DNA of 6,551 nt. Origin: Parcubacteria group bacterium Athens0416_74 (lineage in GTDB: Bacteria > Patescibacteriota > Minisyncoccia > Phycocordibacterales > UBA2100). The position numbers and the translations under genes are program-made. Numbering within the stretch: position 1 is the stretch's first letter; each line of letters starts with the position of its first letter. Shown here one piece after another: positions 1-4,969 of the stretch. The stretch covers positions 1 through 6,551 of the forward strand of contig VMEY01000071.1 in the NCBI GenBank assembly GCA_007375785.1, written 5' to 3'. Under the pieces are notes generated by a model, which was not told the DNA's origin, made no database searches, and was given only the letters and a program-made list of their open reading frames with translations.

Positions 1-1
1 G

Positions 2-181
2 ATTCCTGCACGTCCTACAGACAAGCCGGCACCAAAGAAGATTATCGATGCCGCAGTGGAGCGCACCGAGATTAAGGAAGCACCAAAGACAGAAGCACCA
101 AAGCAGGAGTCCCCGCTCGCACAGGGAGAGGACGATGAAGACTCGTGGGGCGGCCTTCCTTCGTTCCTCCGCCGGAAGTAA
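2..181 (+). CDS. ftsZ: C-terminal end of a probable FtsZ cell-division protein (5' end outside window)
   Basis: An open frame enters from the left edge and ends at TAA 179-181, giving 59 visible residues. The first ~45 are low-complexity and rich in Pro, Lys, Glu and Ala, including two EAPK units. The end is acidic and then reads GGLPSFLRRK. This matches the layout of FtsZ tails: a disordered linker followed by a short conserved peptide of the form (I/L)PxFLR plus basic residues, which binds membrane tethers such as FtsA or SepF. In E. coli the corresponding peptide is IPAFLRK. The GTPase and tubulin-like domains would lie upstream and cannot be seen. The call rests only on this tail, so another protein with a similar end is possible. 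The TAA sits inside a small hairpin (173-189). Transcription runs in the same direction as the flavoprotein gene 60 nt downstream. Confidence 0.6.
   Translation: MPARPTDKPAPKKIIDAAVERTEIKEAPKTEAPKQESPLAQGEDDEDSWGGLPSFLRRK
77..103 (+). repeat. Tandem 15-nt-period repeat coding EAPK(T/Q)
   Basis: GAAGCACCAAAG occurs at 77-88 and again at 92-103, a 12-nt exact match with a 15-nt period. A degenerate copy (GCACCAAAGAAG) begins near 30. It is in frame in the partial CDS and repeats the peptide EAPK, so it belongs to the flexible linker and is not a mobile or regulatory repeat. Confidence 0.7.
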
Positions 182-189
182 AACTTCCG
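173..189 (+). other. Small hairpin overlapping the stop codon of the partial CDS
   Basis: CGGAAGT (173-179) and ACTTCCG (183-189) form a perfect 7-bp inverted repeat with an AAA loop, and the TAA stop 179-181 lies across the stem-loop boundary. No T-run follows, so it is not a standard intrinsic terminator. It could protect the mRNA 3' end or be chance. Confidence 0.35.
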
Positions 190-227
190 CATCGCGCAGT
201 CAACAGTGCCGGCGCGCTTTTCTCGTG

Positions 228-233
228 TACACT
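228..233 (+). promoter_or_regulatory. Possible -10 box for the thioredoxin-reductase-like gene, near-leaderless
   Basis: TACACT lies 8 nt before the ATG at 242, so transcription would start only about 1-3 nt before the start codon. No convincing -35 hexamer is present 16-18 nt upstream. The only Shine-Dalgarno candidate is AGGA 234-237, four nt from the ATG. The position matches -10-like boxes before pyrF and pyrE in this window, which is the main reason to list it. Confidence 0.3.
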
Positions 234-241
234 AGGAAACC

Positions 242-1189
242 ATGTACGACCTCATCATAATCGGCGGTGGCCCGGCGGGCACATCGGCAGCCGTCTATGC
301 AGCGCGCAAGCAGCTCAAGACACTTTTTCTTACTACTGAATGGGGCGGTCAAAGCGCCGTCTCGAGTGAAATACAAAACTGGATAGGCACGCCCGCCATC
401 ATGGGCGCCGATCTTGCTGATGCGCTCAAAAAACACGTCGAGGCATACAAGGGAGAATTTCTCGAGGTCATCTCTCCTGCTGAGGCCAGCAAGCTTGCGA
501 CGTTTGACGACCACGTAGAAGTCACGACCAAAGACGGCACCGTGCACTCAGGGAAGACTGCAATAGTGGCGACGGGCGCACAGCGACGCAAGCTCAATGT
601 CCCGGGCGCAGCCGAGCACGACAACAAGGGCCTCACCTACTGCGCCTCATGCGACGGACCACTTTTCGGTGGGATGGATGTTGCGGTGATTGGCGGCGGC
701 AACGCCGCATTTGAGAGCGCACTCCAGCTCCTTGCGTACTGCAAGAGCGTTACGCTCCTCAACCGCACCGACACCTTCCGCGCCGATGAGATATCTGTTG
801 CGGCTGCGAAGTCTCACCCCAACATGCGCATCATCCTCAACGCAGAGCCGACGGAAGTACTCGGCGGTCCGCCAGCTGGCGGATTCGTCTCGGGCATCAA
901 GTACAAGGACACGAAATCCGGTGAAGTGCACGAACTTCCCGTAGCCGGCATATTTGTCGAAATCGGTCTTATCCCGAATTCAGGATGGGTCGGCGATACA
1001 CTCGAGAAAAATCAGGTCGGCCAGATCAAGGTCGACCCGCGCACTTTGCGCTCCTCACATCCGCGCGTATGGGCAGCGGGTGATATCACCGATGGCATCT
1101 ACCACCAAAACAACATCGCCGCAGGCGACGCCGTCAAAGCACTTGAGGACGTATATATGTTCCTCCGCAAGAGTAAGAGTGAGGCCTAA
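242..1189 (+). CDS. trxB: Thioredoxin reductase-type FAD/NAD(P)-dependent pyridine nucleotide-disulfide oxidoreductase
   Basis: This 315-residue protein has the length and motif order of low-molecular-weight thioredoxin reductase. Residues 8-13 GGGPAG form the N-terminal FAD fold; 109-113 VATGA is the conserved ATG strand; C134-x-x-C137 followed by D138 (CASCDG) is the redox disulfide and its acid; 151-156 GGGNAA is the second nucleotide-binding loop; 278-281 AAGD contacts the flavin. The family passes electrons from NADPH through FAD to thioredoxin in the cytosol. One oddity: the segment that normally reads HRRxxxR and grips the NADPH 2'-phosphate is here NRTDTFR (174-180). It keeps the first and last Arg but replaces His and the second Arg, so cofactor choice is uncertain. 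No thioredoxin gene is visible nearby. ATG 242 is chosen because the FAD motif begins seven residues later. Related flavoproteins (ferredoxin/thioredoxin-type reductases, glutaredoxin-like partners) remain possible. Confidence 0.93.
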   Translation: MYDLIIIGGGPAGTSAAVYAARKQLKTLFLTTEWGGQSAVSSEIQNWIGTPAIMGADLADALKKHVEAYKGEFLEVISPAEASKLATFDDHVEVTTKDGTVHSGKTAIVATGAQRRKLNVPGAAEHDNKGLTYCASCDGPLFGGMDVAVIGGGNAAFESALQLLAYCKSVTLLNRTDTFRADEISVAAAKSHPNMRIILNAEPTEVLGGPPAGGFVSGIKYKDTKSGEVHELPVAGIFVEIGLIPNSGWVGDTLEKNQVGQIKVDPRTLRSSHPRVWAAGDITDGIYHQNNIAAGDAVKALEDVYMFLRKSKSEA

Positions 1190-1190
1190 A

Positions 1191-1219
1191 TTGACTCACT
1201 CGGGGAACTAGTCTACATT
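1191..1219 (+). promoter_or_regulatory. Sigma70-type promoter of the 77-residue gene
   Basis: TTGACT (1191-1196, 5/6 to consensus) is followed by a 17-nt spacer and TACATT (1214-1219, 4/6). The -35 begins one base after the TAA of the upstream flavoprotein gene. The predicted start near 1226 gives a ~30-nt leader that includes a strong Shine-Dalgarno, AGGAG 1245-1249. The -10 lies in the loop of an inverted repeat. Confidence 0.6.
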
Positions 1220-1227
1220 TCTAGTTC
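1205..1227. repeat. Inverted repeat across the -10 and start point of the small-gene promoter
   Basis: GAACTAG (1205-1211) and CTAGTTC (1221-1227) are perfect 7-nt inverted copies with a 9-nt centre containing the -10 box. As DNA this fits an operator for a dimeric regulator. As RNA reading from the upstream gene it would be an A/T-rich hairpin followed by TTC, not a T-run, so a terminator is less likely. Confidence 0.45.
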
Positions 1228-1255
1228 TTCTAAGGCAGCAAAATAGGAGCACGAC

Positions 1256-1489
1256 ATGCCTTCGGAACTTGTTCGTTCAGTGAGCGCCGCCAGGGAACTG
1301 GCGGAAAGCAAAGCCAGACGGAATCTACCGGTCTTTCCAGCCAAACTCTGGGCGGAGGGTCATGGCCCCGAGAAGGAGCCTCTGATCGTCTTGGACATGG
1401 ATTTTCTGCTCAGCGGCGTCCATGCCTGCCTTTATGTGAGCCAAGAAGAGCACGGCAAGAACGGGGCAGAAATCGAGTGGGCGTCGTAG
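1256..1489 (+). CDS. Small protein of unknown function (77 residues)
   Basis: I do not recognise the family. The gene is well supported as real. It has a promoter (1191-1219), AGGAG at 1245-1249 six nt before the ATG, and an intrinsic terminator 26 nt after the stop. The N-terminal third is a likely amphipathic helix with many Ala, Glu, Arg and Ser (around residues 5-23). The middle is Pro-rich (FPAKLWAEGHGPEKEP). A hydrophobic stretch follows (PLIVLDMDFLLSG, about residues 42-54), then a short strand-like segment with the single Cys (ACLYVS), and an acidic tail ending EIEWAS. There is no signal peptide, and the hydrophobic stretch contains two Asp and is too short for a clear membrane span. 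It faces the 105-residue gene convergently, so the two do not share an operon but do share the terminator. Confidence 0.7.
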   Translation: MPSELVRSVSAARELAESKARRNLPVFPAKLWAEGHGPEKEPLIVLDMDFLLSGVHACLYVSQEEHGKNGAEIEWAS

Positions 1490-1514
1490 CTGGCTTCGCC
1501 CCGAGCCAAAAGTG

Positions 1515-1543
1515 AAAAGCGCGGGAAACCCCGCGCTTTTTTT
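1515..1543 (+). terminator. Intrinsic terminator shared by two convergent small genes
   Basis: GCGCGGG (1519-1525), loop AAAC, and CCCGCGC (1530-1536) form a GC-rich 7-bp stem, lengthened by AAAA 1515-1518 pairing with TTTT 1537-1540. A run of seven T (1537-1543) follows on the plus strand. On the minus strand the same hairpin is followed by TTTT, C, A, C, TTTT, so it can also end the 105-residue gene, whose stop lies about 20 nt away. It should be strong on plus and moderate on minus. Confidence 0.9.
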
Positions 1544-1562
1544 GTTGTCCGCTCACTCGCTC

Positions 1563-1880
1563 TCAGGCGGCGATTGCTTCGCAGACCTTGCCGAGGATGC
1601 GCTTCGCCACGATGCACACCTCATCCCTCAGCGGGTCGCGGACTTCCTGTGGCACCGACACGTAGATGCACACGCCCGGTTTCGCGTGGCGCTTTCGCGC
1701 CTGAAACTCAGACGGACATACGTCGATTCGTCCGAGGAAGTCGGCGCACTCAATCGCTCGGTTTGTGGCCCGAATTGCTGCCGCCAGAGCATCACTGCTC
1801 TCTACAGGCACCAGAAACGCGAGCTGTGTTCGGCCTGCAACACGCACGACTTCAGGTCCGTGGTATGAAATATCTGCCAT
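1563..1880 (-). CDS. Cysteine-rich small protein of unknown function (105 residues)
   Basis: I do not recognise the family. The frame has a perfect AAGGAGG (plus 1887-1893) six nt before its ATG, a promoter further upstream, and a terminator after the stop. That makes it far more likely to be real than the long plus-strand frames over the same bases. The pattern suggests a compact alpha/beta domain: strands near residues 11-26 (VVRVAG, LAFLVPV), a helix 28-45, a strand-rich middle, the strand GVCIYVSVP (69-77) and a C-terminal helix 85-103. Five Cys (45, 55, 71, 89, 100) are unusual for 105 residues but do not form CxxC pairs, so metal binding is not obvious. No signal peptide or membrane segment is present, so a cytosolic protein is expected. 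The fold guess is inference only. Confidence 0.72.
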   Translation of the reverse strand: MADISYHGPEVVRVAGRTQLAFLVPVESSDALAAAIRATNRAIECADFLGRIDVCPSEFQARKRHAKPGVCIYVSVPQEVRDPLRDEVCIVAKRILGKVCEAIAA

Positions 1881-1921
1881 TTCTGGCCTCCTTGATTCCT
1901 ACCGCGCTGCTGCGCTCTCAC

Positions 1922-1951
1922 CAGATAACACCGTAAAAGACGTCTCGTCAA
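1922..1951 (-). promoter_or_regulatory. Promoter of the 105-residue gene, with a palindrome in the spacer
   Basis: On the minus strand TTGACG (plus 1946-1951, 5/6) is followed by 18 nt and TATCTG (plus 1922-1927, 3/6) preceded by TG plus one base, an extended -10. The -35 starts directly after the TAA (1952-1954) of the upstream decarboxylase gene. The spacer holds the 8-bp perfect palindrome AGACGTCT (1938-1945), a possible regulator site. The leader would be ~35 nt and carry the strong Shine-Dalgarno. Confidence 0.5.
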
Positions 1952-3184
1952 TTAGCTCACGAGCGTCGCAAAGAGATCCTCGGGAGTCTCTGCGCGACGA
2001 ATCATAGTGAATGTTTTGTCAGGATGCATGATGAATTCTGCAGAGCGAAGTTTGCCGTTGTAGTTGAAACCCATCGCATGTCCGTGCGCACCCGCGTCGT
2101 GAATCACGACGACGTCGCCCGCCTCCATCGGCGGAAGCTGCCGGTCGATGGCAAACTTGTCATTGTTTTCACAGAGTGAGCCTACGACGTCGTACACCAT
2201 CCCCTGCGCCTCATGCTCCTTACCGAGGACCGTAATGTGGTGGTACGCGCCGTACATACCGGGGCGCATCAGATTCGCCATACTCGCATCGAGCCCCACG
2301 TACTGCTTATACGAGTCTTTCACATGTCGCACTTTCGAGACCAGAAATCCAAACGGGCCCGTGATATACCGACCCGACTCGAGGAAAAGCTTGACGGGAG
2401 ATTGTCGCTCCCCAAAAATCTTTTCGTACACATGCTTGAGGCCGGAGCCAAGCCCCTCGATATCGAGCTCTTTTTGACCGGGCTTATAAGGGATACCGAG
2501 ACCACCGCCGAGATTTATGAATTCAAACGTAATCCCGACTTTTTCCTCTATCTCTTTCGCAAGTGTGAAGACGCGCTCAGCAGCCTCAAGGAAATACGTA
2601 ATGTTGAGCTCGTTGGAAATCGGCATGGTGTGAAGACCGAATCGCTTGATGCCCTTGGCCTTTGCCGACTCATACGCCTCAAACATCTGATCTCGCGTGA
2701 GTCCAAACTTCGCTTCTTTTGGATCTCCGATGATTGCGTTGCCGCCCTGCACAGAGCCGGGATTGAACCGGAAACATATGAGCTCCGGCAAGCCGGCAAC
2801 TTCTTCGAGAAAATCGAGATGATTGATGTCATCGAGGTTGACATGCGCACCTCGCTCCATCGCGGCTTTAAATTCTTCTGCGGGCGTGTCGTTGGAGCTA
2901 AACATGATGTCTCCTCCCGTAATCCCCGCCTTGTCGGCAATCAAGAGCTCCACCATCGAGCTGCAATCGGCACCGCACCCTTCTGATTTTGCGATGCGCA
3001 GAATCTCCGGATTTGGAAGTGCTTTCACCGCGAAATATTCGCGAAACCCTTCGTTCCAAGAAAAAGCCGCGAGCAGCTTTCGTATCTGCGAGCGGATACC
3101 TTCCTCATCGTAGATGTAGAGCGGCGTCGGATGCTCGGAAAGAAGAGGCTGAATGTCGGCAAGATTGAAGGGCAGCGGTTTCAT
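1952..3184 (-). CDS. lysA: Diaminopimelate decarboxylase-family PLP enzyme (fold type III)
   Basis: This 410-residue protein matches the Orn/DAP/Arg decarboxylase group 2 layout: a PLP TIM barrel followed by a beta domain. K54 in FAVKALPN is the Schiff-base lysine; GGGLGIPY (226-233) is the glycine loop for the PLP phosphate; ESGR (269-272) and AYHH (313-316) are substrate-side motifs; C338-E339 (GSLCENND) is the catalytic Cys motif given across the dimer by DAP decarboxylases; NYNG (374-377) is near the cofactor. The usual HxGS element after the barrel His is replaced by HTMPISNE (185-192), as I recall for one LysA subgroup. The family reaction is meso-diaminopimelate to L-lysine plus CO2, but no other lysine gene is in the window, so another amino acid or polyamine precursor is possible. 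ATG 3184 is preferred over an upstream in-frame start at 3274, which would overlap the neighbouring gene and add 30 unrelated residues. No Shine-Dalgarno is visible. Confidence 0.85.
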   Translation of the reverse strand: MKPLPFNLADIQPLLSEHPTPLYIYDEEGIRSQIRKLLAAFSWNEGFREYFAVKALPNPEILRIAKSEGCGADCSSMVELLIADKAGITGGDIMFSSNDTPAEEFKAAMERGAHVNLDDINHLDFLEEVAGLPELICFRFNPGSVQGGNAIIGDPKEAKFGLTRDQMFEAYESAKAKGIKRFGLHTMPISNELNITYFLEAAERVFTLAKEIEEKVGITFEFINLGGGLGIPYKPGQKELDIEGLGSGLKHVYEKIFGERQSPVKLFLESGRYITGPFGFLVSKVRHVKDSYKQYVGLDASMANLMRPGMYGAYHHITVLGKEHEAQGMVYDVVGSLCENNDKFAIDRQLPPMEAGDVVVIHDAGAHGHAMGFNYNGKLRSAEFIMHPDKTFTMIRRAETPEDLFATLVS

Positions 3185-3227
3185 CCGATGATAGTACCAC
3201 CGCTTTCTTCCTAGACAAATACGAGCG

Positions 3228-4091
3228 TTAGTGCCGGAAATGGCGGACTCCCGTGAAGACCATCGCCATACCACACGAGTCAGCCGCGTCGATGGAATCT
3301 TGGTCCTTGAGTGAACCGCCCGGCTGAATTATAGCGGCAATCTTCGCGCTGTATATCCGGCTCATCTGTCCTGCGCCGACACCTTTTGTCGCACCGTCTT
3401 TGGCGTACACGATAGCGTTGGACTTTACGTGCTTTACCACCGTGAAAGCAAAGAGGAGGTCCGAGAGCTCCTCTGCAGAAGGTGCACGCTTCGTCACGGT
3501 CTTAAGGCCGCGGTGAGCCTCTGCACCATCGAATACTTTGTTGTCCGCTGTCTGCACGAGGAATCCTCCGCTGATGGAGCGCACCGTGGTGCGCTCCTGC
3601 GTTGGGTCGGGCATGCTGCCCGTGAGCAAGACGCGCACATTGGCTTTGGTCGAGAGTATCGCGAGCGCTTCTGCTTCGGCATCGGGCGCGATCACGACCT
3701 CGAGAAATATCTTGACGAGCTCCATCGCAAGCTGCTCGGTGAGCGTGGAGTTGAGTGCGACGATACCGCCAAAGGCTGATACGGTATCGCACGCGTATGC
3801 GCGCAGGTATGCCTCTTTCACATCACTCGCCACGGCGACACCGCACGGATTCATGTGCTTTACAATCACGCACGCGGGCTCCTCGAATTCCGCGACACAC
3901 TCAAAGGCAGCGTCGGCATCCTGCAGGTTGTTGAAGCTGAGCTCCTTGCCTTGCACTTGTGTGGCGCGCGCGACCGACGGCCTCGTGTCGCTCTCATCGA
4001 GATACAGCGCTGCTTCCTGGTGAGGATTCTCTCCATAGCGAAGCGTTGTCGCTCTTTTTAAATTCCGCTGCATTTCCTCAGGCCACTCCAT
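3228..4091 (-). CDS. purH: AICAR transformylase-only PurH relative, with an internal deletion
   Basis: The 287 residues align from memory with the C-terminal half of bifunctional PurH: LRYGENPHQ (17-25), QGKELSFNN (47-55), VKHMNPCG (77-84) with the catalytic Lys-His at 78-79, SAFGGIVALN (105-114), VKSNAIVYAK (222-231), GAGQMSR (239-245), and the exact family end FTGVRHFRH. The reaction is formyl transfer from 10-formyl-THF to AICAR. Two parts are absent. The N-terminal IMP cyclohydrolase domain (~200 residues) is missing, because the gene starts at the transformylase boundary. About 39 residues are also missing between SAKIA (248-252) and IIQPGG (254-259), where E. coli PurH carries the SDAFFPFRD segment lining the folate pocket. 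The frame is intact, so activity is doubtful but the gene is not obviously dead. ATG 4091 lies 1 nt after the cupredoxin stop; GGTGA (plus 4101-4105), nine nt upstream, could serve as Shine-Dalgarno. Confidence 0.88.
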   Translation of the reverse strand: MEWPEEMQRNLKRATTLRYGENPHQEAALYLDESDTRPSVARATQVQGKELSFNNLQDADAAFECVAEFEEPACVIVKHMNPCGVAVASDVKEAYLRAYACDTVSAFGGIVALNSTLTEQLAMELVKIFLEVVIAPDAEAEALAILSTKANVRVLLTGSMPDPTQERTTVRSISGGFLVQTADNKVFDGAEAHRGLKTVTKRAPSAEELSDLLFAFTVVKHVKSNAIVYAKDGATKGVGAGQMSRIYSAKIAAIIQPGGSLKDQDSIDAADSCGMAMVFTGVRHFRH

Positions 4092-4092
4092 G

Positions 4093-4554
4093 TTACTCGG
4101 TCACCGTGACCATGCCCGTCTTAAATGCCTTCACGTGGTCGTGGTAGCGCCATTCGCCCACATAGTTGAACGTAAAATCGAAAAACTCGTCTTTTTTTAG
4201 ATCACGACACGCATCGAAGGAGCTTCCGAGACAATTCTGTGCATCTTTCTCAGGGTAAATGGAGTGAGTGGGGTGAACAGCGGATGCCGGCCACACACTC
4301 TCATCCGACGCATTGAGAAAACGCACGCGCGTGCCTTTCTGCACGGTGAGTTCTTTGGGCGAAAATGCATCTCCATCAAAGGTCACGAGTACATCGTACG
4401 TGTCATCAGTAGTATCCACCGAGACCTGTCCAATCGTCGGACTTTCCTCAACAGCAGCGGCCGGAGGCGCAACAGGGGCTGCGGAACGCGCATACATATA
4501 TATCATACCCACTCCAGCCGCTAAGAGTACACAAATTGTTATGATGATGCGCAT
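4093..4554 (-). CDS. Membrane-anchored cupredoxin-like protein with an atypical copper site
   Basis: Residues 1-20 form an uncleaved-looking N-terminal membrane anchor (MRIIITICVLLAAGVGMIYM). A Pro/Ala-rich linker (26-36) and a cupredoxin-type beta sandwich (about 50-153) follow, placing the domain outside the membrane. Family marks are FSPKELTVQKG (64-74), VRFLNAS (77-83), WPASAVHPTH (88-97) and the end strand GEWRYHDHVKAFKTGMVTV (133-151). In blue-copper proteins the last loop holds Cys, His and Met; here the Cys position is H138 (YHDH), with H140 and M148 nearby and H94/H97 earlier. Type-1 blue copper is therefore unlikely, although metal binding by His is possible. C108 and C116 in an inserted loop could form a disulfide. 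ATG 4554 is preferred because it starts the anchor; the longer frame to 4659 runs into the DoxX gene. The gene starts 10 nt after the DoxX stop and ends 1 nt before the next start, so translational coupling is likely. Confidence 0.8.
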   Translation of the reverse strand: MRIIITICVLLAAGVGMIYMYARSAAPVAPPAAAVEESPTIGQVSVDTTDDTYDVLVTFDGDAFSPKELTVQKGTRVRFLNASDESVWPASAVHPTHSIYPEKDAQNCLGSSFDACRDLKKDEFFDFTFNYVGEWRYHDHVKAFKTGMVTVTE

Positions 4555-4564
4555 ACATTTATTT

Positions 4565-4948
4565 TTAGAACAATGACCATTTACTGCGGTCATCGAGGGC
4601 GAGCGTAAGGAGGCCCATGGCAAGGCCGAAATCTCGCACGCCCACCGGAGTAGCGCCAAACTCCCGCACCAAGAGCGTCATGTGCAAGAAGAGGACGAAT
4701 GCAACGATGCGTGTTGAAATCCCCGCAAGAAGTAACACTCCCGCGAGCACCTCGAATGAACCATTGGTAAGAACGAGTGTCTCCGGCGATATGCCGAATG
4801 CGTACGCCCAGACAGGTACCCAGCTCACCCACATGTCAGGTGCTATGACCTGCTGCACCCCAAACCATAGTATCACCAGAGAGAGGGAGGCGCGCAGCAC
4901 AAATGGCGCATAGGTCGCAGTTCTAGAAAAGAATGAGGGTACCGGCAT
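4565..4948 (-). CDS. DoxX-family integral membrane protein
   Basis: The 127-residue protein is mostly hydrophobic with about four membrane spans (roughly 14-36, 58-76, 79-96 and 104-118). It shows DoxX-type features: FGVQQVIAPDMW after the first span, a Gly-rich second span (FEVLAGVLLLAG), and the last-span motif RDFGLAMGLLTLALDD, followed by a short basic tail. DoxX proteins are small four-helix membrane proteins; characterised relatives take part in thiol or quinone redox (DoxD in thiosulfate:quinone oxidoreductase, DoxX in a mycobacterial membrane oxidoreductase complex). The role here is unknown. The cupredoxin gene follows after 10 nt, which suggests the two work at the same membrane. 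ATG 4948 is chosen; an in-frame TTG at 4963 would add five residues and leave 6 nt after the pyrE stop. Neither has a Shine-Dalgarno, so the start is uncertain. Confidence 0.82.
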   Translation of the reverse strand: MPVPSFFSRTATYAPFVLRASLSLVILWFGVQQVIAPDMWVSWVPVWAYAFGISPETLVLTNGSFEVLAGVLLLAGISTRIVAFVLFLHMTLLVREFGATPVGVRDFGLAMGLLTLALDDRSKWSLF

Positions 4949-4969
4949 AGCTATACGTCGCAATGCGCA

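Noticed and set aside
194..221. Possible terminator GCGC ... GCGC followed by TTTT before trxB
   Set aside because: Only a 4-bp stem with a 16-nt loop; too weak to call.
48..260. 70-codon plus-strand frame across the FtsZ-like tail and the trxB start
   Set aside because: It overlaps two better-supported frames, is very rich in Arg and Ser as expected for an out-of-frame reading, and has no start signal.
1512..1936. Plus-strand open frames of 118-120 codons over the 105-residue gene
   Set aside because: One starts inside the terminator and neither has a Shine-Dalgarno; the minus-strand gene has promoter, AAGGAGG and terminator.
2213..2986. Long plus-strand open frame (257 codons) antisense to the decarboxylase gene
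   Set aside because: The opposite strand encodes a clear LysA-family protein with all its motifs; this frame has no recognisable domain and is a shadow of a GC-rich coding sequence.
3185..3274. N-terminal extension of the decarboxylase frame to an ATG at 3274
   Set aside because: It overlaps the end of the transformylase gene, lacks family similarity, and the family start fits ATG 3184.
3538..4023. 161-codon plus-strand frame antisense to the transformylase gene
   Set aside because: Ser/Thr/Ala-rich shadow with no motif; the minus-strand protein is clearly a PurH relative.
4555..4659. N-terminal extension of the cupredoxin frame
   Set aside because: It lies inside the DoxX gene and would bury the membrane anchor 35 residues from the start.
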